Assembly (NCBI GenBank): GCA_030035585.1
Contig: CM057477.1
Coordinates: 60,121,447 to 60,185,446 of the forward strand
Origin: Dugong dugon
Lineage: Eukaryota > Chordata > Mammalia > Sirenia > Dugongidae
Direction of reading: 5' to 3'
Length of the DNA stretch: 64,000 nt
Positions 54,480-64,000 of this stretch are shown in pieces. The notes beneath the pieces were generated by a model. That model made no database searches and was not told the origin of the DNA. It was given only the letters and a program-made list of their open reading frames with translations. Position 1 is the first letter of the stretch. Every line of letters begins with the position of its first letter. The position numbers were made by a program, and so were the translations under genes.

Positions 54480-54920
54480 GTAAATAAGAAGAGTCTTGCC
54501 CTGAAGCTCACAGTCACGGTTGTATGTGTTTGTGTATGAACAAGTGAGGGGACCTGGGGAAAAGTAGGCAGGAGATCCCTTATGAGAAGAGATAAATGAC
54601 AGTGCTTCAGTATTTGTATGGACCAGGCACTGAGGGAGCCCCATGGGTACAAAGACTAACTCCACTTGGTATGGACCAGGCTGAAATTTAGGTTGGGCAC
54701 ACCAGGAGACTGATAACTCACAGATATTATTCATTCTGATGGTCAAACTGGTTATTAGATATCTTAAATATCATTCCCAGGGAATTGGGGAAGATAGAAG
54801 AGGGTACAAGATTGTGAGCTAGATCTTGTTGTATCAGTAGGAGTTTGCCTGACTGAGGGATAGGTGGGGAGGAAGGGAGGGCGTTATAAATAGCAGAAAC
54901 GATATGGAGTCTTGAAAAGA
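54480..54920. other. Stretch without a recognised feature
   Basis: Nothing recognised. Confidence 0.4.
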
Positions 54921-54924
54921 ACTA

Positions 54925-55055
54925 GACTGTGGGCAACATGAGGCCAGGGACTGCATCTATCTTGCTGATCATTGTGTCCTCAGTGGTAGCTTCTGGCATA
55001 TAATAAGTCCTTAATAAATGTTTATTGAATAAATGAATGAGTGAACAGGTACAGC
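54925..55055 (+). mobile_element. L2 tail fragment
   Basis: 'actgtgggcaacatgaggcc', 'aagtccttaataaatgttta' and 'ttgaataaatgaatgagtga' are the L2 end. Confidence 0.7.
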
Positions 55056-55274
55056 ACGTTTGGAAATTGGTGGGAAGTGGTTGGAAGAGGGTTGGAGAGG
55101 AAGTTTGGGACACGTGCCATGGGAAAGACAAGGAAGGGACATAAGGTTCCCCAACTTCAGCACCTTGGGAAGCTTTCCAGGGAGAAGTGGGATGGGAAGG
55201 AGAGGCCTTATATTGCCCTACTTACAAGTCACTCAGAAAGGATAGTGTTAGGTATTAGATAGCCCTGAGTTCTA

Positions 55275-55480
55275 GACCCTTCTCAGTCACACACAAACTA
55301 TAACTATATAGTCTCAGTCATCGTAATCAATTTCCTGAGTCTCACTTTTCTCATGTGTAAAACGGGAATAATAATTCTCTCACTGATTGAAAATTAAGTG
55401 AGATAATGTATGTGAAATATCACAGTGCTTGGCACATAGTAAGTGCTCAACAAAAGTTAACTCTTAACTGTTTTTAAATG
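55275..55480 (+). mobile_element. MIR
   Basis: 'tttcctgagtctcacttttc', 'gtgtaaaacgggaataataa', 'gtgcttggcacatagtaagt' and 'gctcaacaaaagttaa' are in MIR order. Confidence 0.75.
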
Positions 55481-55772
55481 TCCACCAATGGAATAGGTTA
55501 TTTAAAAAATATTGTTTCAAATAATTCATCACTTGCCTAGTGATATTTGAAATTTTTTAGGCAATAAGAAGGCTACCATTCTTACAAGCAGAGTTGCGTT
55601 CAATGGCTTCAAATACAAATGAACAGCTGAGGTACCCTTAAGGTGTGGAGAAACTTCAGGGAAGGTCTAAACAGTTGAGCAGCAAGTGTAAACGGCCGGT
55701 GGCACGATCTTGCTTGTTTAGTTGGAGTGAGACAGCGACAGCAGCAAAATACTCCTGGGTACCTATTTCATG

Positions 55773-55981
55773 GGAGTCCCTGAGTGGTGAAAATAGTTAA
55801 CATACTCGACTGCCAACCGAAAGGTTGGCGTTTGGAGTCCACACAGAGGTGTCTCAGAAGAAAGGCCTGGTGATCTATGTCTGAAAAATCACAGTCATTG
55901 AAAACCCTATGGAGGGCAGCTCTACTCTGATACACATGGCGTCACCATGAGTCAGAATTGACTCCACACCAACTAGTTTTT
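55773..55981 (+). mobile_element. AfroSINE, long type, with TSD
   Basis: Flanked by 'tacctatttcatg' (55760-55772) and 'tacctacctcatg' (55982-55994). All three modules are present. Confidence 0.93.
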
Positions 55982-55994
55982 TACCTACCTCATG

Positions 55995-56505
55995 AGGAAG
56001 GGGAAAATGGGAGGCTGAGGAGATAGGAAAATGATTCAGGAAAAGATCTGGGGACAAGAGGCAAACTGCTGATTTCAGGTCTTTCAGTTCCAGTCTTTGG
56101 GTTTGTTCACGGGTTTGCCAACAGGGCTTTTGCTCGTGCAGCTGCAGATGGAGATGCTGCTGCCTCAGGGGTTCACGAAGACTTCTCCAACTGCTCTGGT
56201 AAGAGTCACTGAGGCTTGGTTCCCAAGGAGTCAGTGAGCATTCTGGATTCAGAGGAAGGAGAGAGCCAGGGCCTGGAGTGTGTGGGGAAATCTTCCTAAA
56301 GGAGGTGAATGGAAGCAGAGCCTGGAGGATTAGGCAATTTTGTAGGAGAGGGTGTTGGAAGAGTTAGTAAAGTTTGAGTCCTGTTTTATGGTCTTTGTTC
56401 AAGGAATCCATGAATACCTGAATCTTGTTTGGATACTTCTCTCTTTCTCCCGATGACATTCCTGACGAAAATATATGCTTAGAAAAATGACAAATGGGAA
56501 ATTTA
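55995..56505. other. Stretch without a recognised feature
   Basis: No repeat or coding exon recognised. Confidence 0.4.
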
Positions 56506-57110
56506 AAAAAATGCATTAAATGCTTACTATGTGTGTCAGGCACTCTTTTCTAAGCACTAAACACATACTGTAATTTAATCTTCTTTTAACAGCCCTATGA
56601 GGTAGTTTTACCACCTGTCTGTCAGTTTGTCATATTGAGGTGGCTGGCGTGTTGCTCTGATACTGGAAGCTATGCCACTGGTATTTCAAATACCAACAAG
56701 GTCACCCACGGTGGACATGTTTCAGCAGAGCTTCCAGAATAAGACAGACTAGGAAGAAAGGCCTGGTGATCCACTTCTAAAAATTAGTCAGTGAAAACCC
56801 TATAGATCATAACAGATATTGCTCGATAGAGTGCTGGACTATGAGCCCCCTATGTTGGAAGACACTCAAAACACACAGTGGCCACAACAATGGGCTCAAA
56901 CATGCCAACAATCATAAAGATGGTACAAGACCAATCGATGTTTTGTTCTGCTGTACATGGCGTCACCATGGGTTGGAGCTGACTCAATGGCAACTAACAA
57001 CAACAATGAGGTAGATACTGTTATTATTTTCATTTTACAGACAAGAAACTGATAAATTTTGTAAGATGTCATGGCAAGGATTGATGGAGCTACTTTATAA
57101 TGGGTCTCAC
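56506..57110 (-). mobile_element. MIR, split by a deleted RTE
   Basis: 'aaatgcttactatgtgtgtc', 'aatcttcttttaacagccct' on the left and 'attattttcattttacagac' on the right join into one antisense MIR when 56606-57014 is removed. Confidence 0.75.
56606..57005 (+). mobile_element. Internally deleted RTE: 5' end joined to 3' end
   Basis: Exactly bounded by the 9-mer 'atgaggtag' (56597-56605 and 57006-57014). The left 260 bp look like the RTE 5' untranslated part ('gtcagtttgtcatattgagg', 'ggtatttcaaataccaacaa'). The right 130 bp are the RTE 3' end ('ggccacaacaatgggctcaa' to 'ggcaactaacaacaacaa'). All of ORF2 is absent. The TSD shows it inserted in this form or was deleted precisely inside. Confidence 0.85.
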
Positions 57111-57328
57111 CCTATCATCGATTAATTTACTATAATTCAACTACTGGGTAAAAGAAAACAAATGGAAAGAAAGAAGCAGATCAATAGAAATAGTGTAGGA
57201 GCTCCTGCCTTCTGTTGGATGTGATGGGCCCTGGGCAACCAAACCTGAAAACAGCAAGGCTTGCTGGAAACTCCAAGAAAAGAATATGTATTTTAAAAAC
57301 AAACATTAAAAAAATTGAAGTATGATAT
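57111..57328. other. Stretch without a recognised feature
   Basis: Short unassigned segment. Confidence 0.35.
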
Positions 57329-57753
57329 TGTGATGGCTGATTTTATGTGTCAACTTGGCTAGGCTATGGTGTCCAGTTGTTTGGACAAGCACGAGTCTAG
57401 TTGCTTGTATAAAGCATTTACATGTGACTAAATCCATTGTTCTCAAGCAAAGCAGATTATCTTCCACAATGTGGGAGGCCCTCAATCAATCAGTTGAAGG
57501 CCTTAAGAGCAAAATGGAGGTGTTTCCCTAGGGTGTGTCTGCCTCTAGACTACAGGTAGTACCCAACTTATGACATATTCGAGTTATGATGAACTGCATT
57601 TATGAACCTTTTTTTTTTTTTGGTGCATCTTATCATTAGTAATATGTACTACATACAGTGTTAACAGTGTGTAATTTGCTTACGTTATCATTCTCAGATG
57701 TTCACTCCCAGATGGTCACTGTTATGGTTTACTGTTCAAAACACTGCCTTATA

Positions 57754-58127
57754 GGGTATAAGCAGTGCAGATGTTATAGTGTGAGAAACTTGAACAACTT
57801 GGCTTCAGATTAACAACTGATGCTTCTGATGGTATGAAATGCTGTATAAGGTCACGATATAGGACTGGTCGACAATGAAGTCAGTGCTGGTGTTGGGAGT
57901 CATAATGGATAGAAAGTCGGGCAATGTTCAACTCTAATGAAAAAGACAATTGGGCAGTGCATGCTCCAGACAGTCGTTAAGACTCAGACTTCATTGTTAC
58001 AACATTGACACTGACTTCACTGTAGATGAGGCCTATACTGTAATCATACCATCAGAAGCATGAGTTGTTAACTTGAAGTTGAGTTGTTCAAGTTTCTCAC
58101 ACTGTAACACCCGCACTGCTTATACCC
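57754..58127. repeat. Large imperfect palindrome inside the Tigger
   Basis: The left arm 57754-57837 and the right arm 58044-58127 are each 84 bp and reverse complements of each other with 9 mismatches by hand count (about 89%). Weaker matching continues inward to about 57900 and 57990. The central loop is about 90-200 bp. Confidence 0.9.
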
Positions 58128-58680
58128 TCAACAATTTGTCTAACAAAAGAAGTCATGCCCCTATAAGTTCTAATCCAAAAAAGAAGGTGAGGAAGGCTCT
58201 AGACATGGATATAAAGATGAAGATTATTAAGGCCTATGATAATGGAAAGAAAGTCTGCAAAATACCACGCGAGGAAGGACTGTTTCCTTCAACTGTTTTG
58301 ACAATCATTAAGGATAAGAATAGGATTTTGGAGGCGGTTAAAGGAGCAACTGGCATAAAATTGACAATTTTAAGAAAGAAGAGACAAGGGCCAGTCCATG
58401 AGATGGAGAAGCTGTTGATGATTTGAATAGAAGACCAAGTCCACAAGAGGATTCCTATGAGTTTACTGATGATTCAAATGAAAGCAGGCACCTTTTTTTA
58501 AAACCTGAAGGAACAGCAAGGAGAAGATTGCCCTGAGTATTTAACGCCACCAAGGGCTGGTTTCATCGCTTCAAACACAGAGTTGGCTTATATAACGTGC
58601 GTGTAACTGGAGAAGCAGGAAGCACCAATGCTGAAGCTGCAGAAAAATTCAAGGATGGGCTGGACAAGATAATATAATTT
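58073..58680 (+). pseudogene. Tigger transposase N-terminal (CENP-B-like) remnant
   Basis: Pogo-family transposases bind their ends with two helix-turn-helix domains. The first lies in the open piece 58073-58426: 'KKKVRKALDMDIKMKIIKAY' then 'FPSTVLTIIKDKNRILEAVK' (residues ~36-90). After a frame break the second is visible at about 58545-58675 ('KGWFHRFKHRVGLYNVRVTG', 'NAEAAEKFKDGLDKII'). The DDE catalytic domain is missing. The first codons of the piece lie in the palindrome arm and are probably not native protein. Confidence 0.85.
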
Positions 58681-59045
58681 AAAGGACATCTACCAGAGCA
58701 GATTAGGAAATGTTTCCAACCCCCAAAGACAAATAAAGATCAGATTTATAAAGATACTGATAATAAAAGGCAATATGAAAACAAAAAAATGAGGTATTCA
58801 ACTTACGTCAGAACACAGATGCAAGAACAGAACTCTGTCGTAAGTCAGTGACTACCTGTATAAATAAAATATATATTTTATCTTCTCGTTGCCTGGCCTA
58901 CGGATGTTGGGACACAAGCCTGTTGACTGACCTGTGGATCTTGGACTTGCCAGCCACCCAGAACTGTGTGAGCCAAATCTGTGAAGTAAACTTCTCTCTA
59001 TATGTTTCACTGGTTCTGTTTCTCTAGAGAACCCTAAGACAAACA

Positions 59046-59942
59046 TGCATATAGAAAAGTGCACCAATCACAGGTGCCCAGCTTGATGAATTAGCACAGA
59101 GTGAACCCACCTGTGTAACCACTGCCAAGGTCGAGAAACAGAACATTATCAGAAACCCAGAAGCTCCCCCTTGTTCCTCCCCCTGCCCAGTCTTCCCTCT
59201 TCCCCACAAAGAAGGGGAGCACTCTCTTCAGGAGGCCTGGCCCAGGGTGATGACAGAGTGCTTGGCATCCTCAAGGAATAAACTGAAGAATTAATTCAAG
59301 GTCATAGAGAAACATCGACCCACAAAGAGTTAGGAAAATAGACACAGGATTGTTTACACATAGCCTTTTATTATATGCAGTATGTAGGGGGCAGTTTAAA
59401 GAAATTTTAAAGGGTGATTTTGACTGTTCATGATTTTTGCGTTAGTGCTAACTTCAGAACCTAAACCAAGGTATCTTATATCCCACTGTTGTATTATCTG
59501 TGGGGGTCCTCTTGTCAGATGAGTGCAACCAGCCTCCCACGCTCACAGCCAAAGTGAGGCTACTCCTTCCTACCTCTGCCTGTGAGCACAAAAGGTTCAC
59601 ATAGCAGAGAAGACAGAACAAGACACCCGGGCCTTCCCAGAGCAGGCAATCCTAGCTCAGTTTACCTTTTCTGCCTCAGGGGTGAGAGACGAGCAAAGCC
59701 CTAAGGAGACAGCAAGTTGACTTTGGCACTTTGAGGCAGGAATGCCAGATTCTGGCTTTGGCTTGGGCCAAGCTGAGGTCACAGTGCCAGAGAACCACTC
59801 CCTAGAGAATGGCCTTAGACCACGTGCACTAATAAATACACAGGTGATGTGACCCAATCAGATTAGCAACTCTGCCTCTTGGAGGGTCAAGCTAAATGGG
59901 AGTTTGTATCCTTGCTAATTTTACTTGGATTCACAGTCAAGG
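59046..59942. other. Stretch without a recognised feature
   Basis: About 0.9 kb with no recognised repeat or exon. Confidence 0.4.
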
Positions 59943-60512
59943 TCGGTGGAAGCAGCAGTCAAGAAATCAAATGACATATTGCACTGGGCAAATCTGCTGC
60001 AAAAGACCTCTTTAAAGTGTTAGAAAGCGAAGATGTGTCCTTGAGAACGAAGGTGCGTCTGACTCAAGCCACTGTATTTTCAATTGCCTCAGATGCATGT
60101 GAAAGCTGGACAATGAATAAGGAAGACCAAGGAAGAATTGATGCCTTTGAATTATGGTATTGGCTAAGAATATTAAATATACCATGGACTGCCAAAAGAA
60201 TGAACATATCTGTCTTGGAAGAAGTACAGCCAGAATGCTCCTTAGAAGCAAGGACGGTGAGAGTGCGTTTCATGTACTTTGGACACGTTATCAGGAGGGA
60301 CTAGTTCCTGGAGAAGGACGTCACGCTTGGTAGAGTAGAGGGTCAGTGAAAAAGAGGAAGACCTTCAATGAGATGGACTGACACAGTGGCTGCAACAATG
60401 GCCTCAAACATAGCAACGATCGAGAGGATGGTGCAGGGCTGAGCAGTGTTTTGTTCTGTTGTACACAGGGTGGCTGTGAGTTGGAACCCAACTCAACGGC
60501 ACGTAACAACAA
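59943..60512 (+). mobile_element. RTE-class LINE 3' end
   Basis: It runs from 'ggtggaagcagcagtcaaga' to the tail 'ggcacgtaacaacaacaa'. It is the least damaged RTE tail in the window. Confidence 0.92.
60017..60304 (+). pseudogene. RTE ORF2 C-terminal fragment
   Basis: A 95-codon open piece carrying 'ACESWTMNKEDQGRIDAFEL' and 'VLEEVQPECSLEARTVRVRF', the RTE ORF2 C-terminal blocks, ends 'FMYFGHVIRRD' at a stop. The region matches 30308-30795. Confidence 0.85.
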
Positions 60513-60721
60513 CAATCCCTGCTGAAGTGAGGGCTGTGCGCAAAGTCCAGAGGGAAGTACAGTGTGTTTTGGGGGATGGGAGAAGGCTGGTTTGGTTTTG
60601 GCTGACATGGGCAGGGGCAGTGAGGATCAGGGATGGAGTTCATGTTGTGAAGTGGTGGGAGATAAAGTAGGAAAAACAGCTGCGGCTCAATTGGTGAAGG
60701 CCTAGTACATGGGGGAGAGGA

Positions 60722-61423
60722 TTTGTTTTTTAATTTTATTTTTGCTATTGTTGTTGAGAATATACACAGCAAAACATACACCAATTCAAACATTTCTACA
60801 TGTACATTTCAGTGACATTGATTACATTCTTCGAGTTGTGTAACTATTCTCACCCTCCTTTTATGAGTTGTTCCTCCCCCATTAACATAAACTCACTGCC
60901 TCCTAAATTTCCTATCTAATCTTTTGAGTTGCTGTTATCAGTTTGATTCCATATAGATAGATCTTGAAAGGGCACAATACTCTTTAGTAGCTAAGTTCAA
61001 CTATTATTTGGTTTTAAGAAGATTTCAGGGGATATTTTTGGTTTAATGTTTAAAGATTATCTCAAAGCAGTAGTTTCAGGGGTTCATCCAGCCTCCATGG
61101 CTCCAGAAAGTCTAGAATCCATGAGAATTTGAAATTCTGTTCTACATTTCCTCCTTTTTGATCAGTATTTTTCTATAGAATCTTTGATCAAAATGTTCAG
61201 TAATGGTAGTCAGGCACCATCCAGTTCTGGTATCATGGTAAAGGAGGCAGTTGTTCATGGAGGCAATTAGCCACACGTTCCATATCCTCCTCCTCTTCCT
61301 GACTCTCCTTCCTCCTCTGTTGCCCCAGGCAAACAGAGACCAATCATTATGCCTTGGTTGGCCACTTGCAAGCTTTTAAGACCCCAGGCACTAACTATCT
61401 TGTAGGTTACTGAAAAAACATTG
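60722..61423 (-). mobile_element. L1-type LINE 3' end (second family)
   Basis: It starts 'ttgttgttgagaatatacac', passes 'agttgttcctcccccattaa', and ends after 'cacttgcaagcttttaagac', a 3' UTR motif also present in the main L1 at 26127-26150. The 'ggattttg'-like flanks (60718 and 61426) may be a TSD. Related fragments are at 21867 and 37490. Confidence 0.7.
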
Positions 61424-61735
61424 TTGGATTTTGAGCAGGGCACTGGTGATGCTCGTGATGCCTGTCTGGACTAAGATGTGGCAGCAGGCGGTGGAAAGGA
61501 GAGGATGGATTCGAGAGACTGAAGGAAACTGGATGGGACTTCTACAAATACAGAATCCTAGAGTCAGATTCCAGAAAAGGAGGGGGATTGGATGTTTCTG
61601 ACAGGAAAAGCCCTGGGGAAATTTTTTTTTCTTTTTCCTTTTGGATCTCAGTGAGTAGAGAGTTGGGTTAATCATACTCTTCTGTTTATAACCCATCATT
61701 ATTGGTTTGCTAGGGCCCTCACTTGTTTTGTTTAT
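61424..61735. other. Stretch without a recognised feature
   Basis: Nothing recognised. Confidence 0.35.
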
Positions 61736-62880
61736 TCATTTACTTTTTTATTAATTCCTTTTACCCCCGGTCGCCACTGTTGCTTCTTTTCCCATAGGCA
61801 ACCACTCTGTTTGTATTGCTTTGTTTGCAAGTGTTCTTACAATGTGTGTTGTTTTCTTGTCTGCAAGTAATTTTAAAAACTTTTTATTACAGGGAATTTT
61901 GAACATGCCCACAAGGATATGGAAAAGCATAGTGAACCCCTGTGTCCATCATCCAGCCCCAATTACCATCAACTCATTTGGCCAATCCTGCCCCATCTAC
62001 ACCCCGCTCACTTCCCTTATCCCAGAAAGCGGATCATTTCATCCATAAATTTTTCAGTGTGTGTCTCTATAAGATAACAATATCTTTATTTAGATCTTAA
62101 AAATAATACTATTTCTTTAATATCATCAAATATTCAGTGTTCAAATTTCCAGTCCTTGAATGAGTGTTATTTCTACAGTTTGTTTATTTGATTCAAGATT
62201 CAAATAAGGCCCATACATAGTAACTGGTTGATATTTTCTTTCAGTCTTTTCTCTTTCAGTTGTAGGTAGTCCCCAGCTTATGATGTGTTCGAGTTTTATG
62301 AGGAACCGCACTTATGACTGTCTTTTTTTATCTTTTATAATCTTACCGTTAGTAATATGTATGTATGTGTATATTAAAATATATCCGTGAGTTTATATGT
62401 AGTGGTTACAACCCCCAAAGAAAAATAAAGATTGGGTTTATAAATATTCCGATAATAAAAGTCTATAATAATGCAAATGAAAAAAAAAAAAGGTATTTGA
62501 CTTACGTCAGAACCAATTTATGACGGAGTGGTCAGAATGGAACCCTGTTGTAAGTCGGGGACTACCTGTAATAGGTTTCCCATTTCATCTGGTTTTTTTT
62601 CCCCATTGCAATTTATTTGTTTTGTAGAATTTATCACAATCTGGCGTTTTCTGATTGCACCTCTGTAGTGGTGTTTAACAAATCCCTCTGTCCTCTGTAG
62701 TACTAGTAAGTTGGTAGCTGACTCTAGAGGCTTGAGCAAGGTCATGTTCAATTTTTTGGCAAGACTGTTTCATGCTTTGTCTTGTGTTCTTCCATCAGGA
62801 TGCATATAATATTTGGTTGTCTCTTTTTTGTGCGTGTGATATTAGCTGCCATTGATGATCAATGCCTAGGTAAGTTAATT
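61736..62880 (-). mobile_element. Old LINE 3' UTR-like sequence, split by a Tigger derivative (tentative)
   Basis: 'ttttaaaaactttttattac', 'caggaatttcaaata'-like, 'ttatttgttttgtagaattt' and 'cttccatcaggatgcatata' recall the 3' UTR of old L1 subfamilies in reverse. Confidence 0.4.
62263..62568 (+). mobile_element. Short non-autonomous Tigger derivative
   Basis: Its first 100 bp match the left end of the Tigger at 57553 ('taggtagtccccagctta', 'gttagtaatatgta'), and its last 170 bp match the right end ('acaacccccaaagaaaaata', 'gactacctg'). TA follows at 62569-62570. The transposase region and the palindrome are absent. Confidence 0.88.
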
Positions 62881-62883
62881 AGT

Positions 62884-63462
62884 GTATTAGTCATGTATTT
62901 CTGTATAACAATATTAACGCAAACTTAGTGCTTATAACAACACATATTTATAATCTGTGGATCAGAAATCCAGACACAATTTAACTGAGTCCTCTCCTCA
63001 AGGTCTCTCAAAAGGCTGCAATCAAGCTGCTGGCCAGGACAAGGGTATCATCTGAGGCTTGACCGGGGAAGGATCTACTTCCAAGCCTACATGGCTGTTG
63101 GCAGGACTCAGTTCATTGTGGGTTGTCTTACTGAGGGCCTCAGTTCCGTGCTGGCTCTTGGCTGGAGGTCACCCTTCTTAATTTCTTGCCACGTGGGCCT
63201 CTCCATGTGGCAGCTTATTTCATCAAAGCCAGAAAAAGAGACAGTCGGTAGACAGAGACGGCTAGCAAGACAGAAGCTACAATCTTATGTAATATAATAT
63301 TAAAAGAGAGATCCTATCACCTTTACTGTATTCTATTGGTGAGAAGCAAGTCATAGGCCCCACCCACATTCAAGGGGAGGGGTTTTCACAAGGTCGTGAG
63401 TACCAGTTGGCAGGGATTATTGGCAGCCATCTTGGAGACTGTCTGTCACAATTAGGTGTTGC
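62884..63462 (-). mobile_element. Old LTR-like mammalian repeat (tentative)
   Basis: The order 'gtattagtcatgtatttctg', 'caaggtctctcaaaaggctg', 'cttgccacgtgggcctctcc', 'gagaagcaagtcataggccc' and 'ggcagccatcttggagactg' follows a common mammalian LTR-like repeat. I do not name the family. Confidence 0.5.
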
Positions 63463-63792
63463 AAAATGGTGATATTCTAATTCTATCATTTCTTCTTTGT
63501 TTATTATCTGGAATACTTCTATAAAAAGAAACTGCTCCTCCTATATTATTTTGCTATCCCATGGTAAAATTCATAGAGGAAAGTCAGAATAAACACGTGA
63601 TACTTCTCTTTTATTTACCAGTTTTCAAAACTAATGAGTTGATTCCCTAGCATTCTCCAGTGGTGCTCGATCATGTGAGTATGTATTGTTAACTGTGTGA
63701 ATTGTATTGTGCTAAATATTACGATCTGTTTATTCCTTTTTAAAAAATGCAGCACTGTGTTTTAAAGATCTATTCCTATGGCTGTGTGCACA
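63463..63792. other. Stretch without a recognised feature
   Basis: AT-rich, nothing recognised. Confidence 0.4.
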
Positions 63793-64000
63793 TCTTGTGT
63801 TAGGTGCTGTCGAGTCAGTTCCAACTCATAGCAATGCTATGTACAACAGAAGGAAACATTGCCTGGTCCTGTGCCATGCTCACAATAGCTGTTATGCTTG
63901 AGCCCATTGTTGCAGCCACTGTGTCAATCCACCTCATTGAGGGTCTTCCTCTTTTTCTCAGACCCTCTACTTTACCAAGCACGTACAAATTTAGTTCCTA
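63793..64000 (-). mobile_element. RTE-class LINE 3' end (runs off the window)
   Basis: 'tgtgttaggtgctgtcgagt', 'cattgcctggtcctgtgcca' and 'accctctactttaccaagca' match the 3' 200 bp of the other RTE copies. Confidence 0.9.

Larger units (their letters stand above)
57553..58858 (+). mobile_element. Tigger (pogo-like) DNA transposon, internally deleted
   Basis: The ends are inverted ('caggtagtacccaactta' left; 'taagtcagtgactacctg' right), with TA on both sides (57551-57552 and 58859-58860), the pogo/Tc1 target duplication. It is 1.3 kb long, about half a full Tigger. Only the DNA-binding part of the transposase remains. Confidence 0.9.
57329..59045 (+). mobile_element. LTR-like repeat (TG...CA), split by a Tigger
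   Basis: The left part 57329-57552 ('tgtgatggctgattttatgt', 'caatcagttgaaggccttaa') and the right part 58861-59045 ('cagaactgtgtgagccaaat', 'ttctgtttctctagagaacc') make one element of about 410 bp with TG...CA ends. The family name is not certain. Confidence 0.6.

Noticed and set aside
58073-58426. CENP-B/TIGD-like host gene
   Set aside because: The helix-turn-helix is transposase-like, but the frame breaks, the catalytic domain is missing, and it lies between Tigger terminal repeats with TA duplications.
1-64000. CRISPR array, bacterial operon or phage signals
   Set aside because: Regular direct repeats with spacers are absent. Repeats are dispersed mammalian retroposons and the open frames lack ribosome-binding sites.

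Overview
The window is non-coding, repeat-dominated DNA from a placental mammal. The repeat content points to Afrotheria, most likely an elephant or close relative. The diagnostic repeats are about 35 copies of a tRNA-derived SINE of the AfroSINE type (start near 'ggagccctggtgg', end near 'tcgactcgacggcaac' plus (aac)n) and several copies of the RTE-class LINE whose 3' end that SINE copies. Older mammal-wide layers (MIR, L2, MER20, MLT1, old L1, hAT-Charlie, Tigger) lie underneath. I see no host protein-coding exon, no functional RNA gene and no CpG-island-like promoter. All the better open frames are decayed transposon proteins. The species call is inference from repeat families recalled from memory.

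Layout. 1-9 kb: L2 and MIR remnants studded with AfroSINEs, plus a 3' L1 fragment with a clean 20-bp target duplication. 9.7-11.4 kb: a three-level nest in which a ~1 kb LTR sits inside an AfroSINE inside an MLT1 LTR. 11.7-13.4 kb: an old L1 interrupted by a MaLR-like LTR. 15-18.5 kb: an L2 carrying a tRNA-Gly-headed SINE, and an AfroSINE split by an L1 tail. 19.7-21.6 kb: an L1 insertion with only the 5' end of the element. 22.2-24.4 kb: an RTE copy and an AfroSINE split by a retroviral LTR. 25.4-27.3 kb: a 5'-truncated L1. 30-35.6 kb: an old antisense L1 carrying at least five younger insertions. 36-38.4 kb: a second tRNA-Gly-headed SINE and a dead hAT transposon. 39.4-41.3 kb: an LTR-like element and a SINE-split MIR. 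45.0-52.6 kb: an essentially full-length but dead L1 with 5' UTR, ORF1, ORF2 and poly-A. 52.7-54.5 kb: MER20, an MLT1 LTR and two RTE tails. 56.5-59.0 kb: an internally deleted RTE in a MIR, then a Tigger with a large internal palindrome in an LTR-like repeat. 59.9-64 kb: more RTE, an L1 3' end and a short Tigger derivative.

No gene pathway is present. The only system visible is the retroposon partnership: AfroSINEs and the tRNA-Gly SINE carry pieces of both the 5' and 3' ends of the RTE element, consistent with RTE reverse transcriptase mobilising them. Family names come from memory of consensus sequences. Boundaries are exact only where a target-site duplication (TSD) is given.
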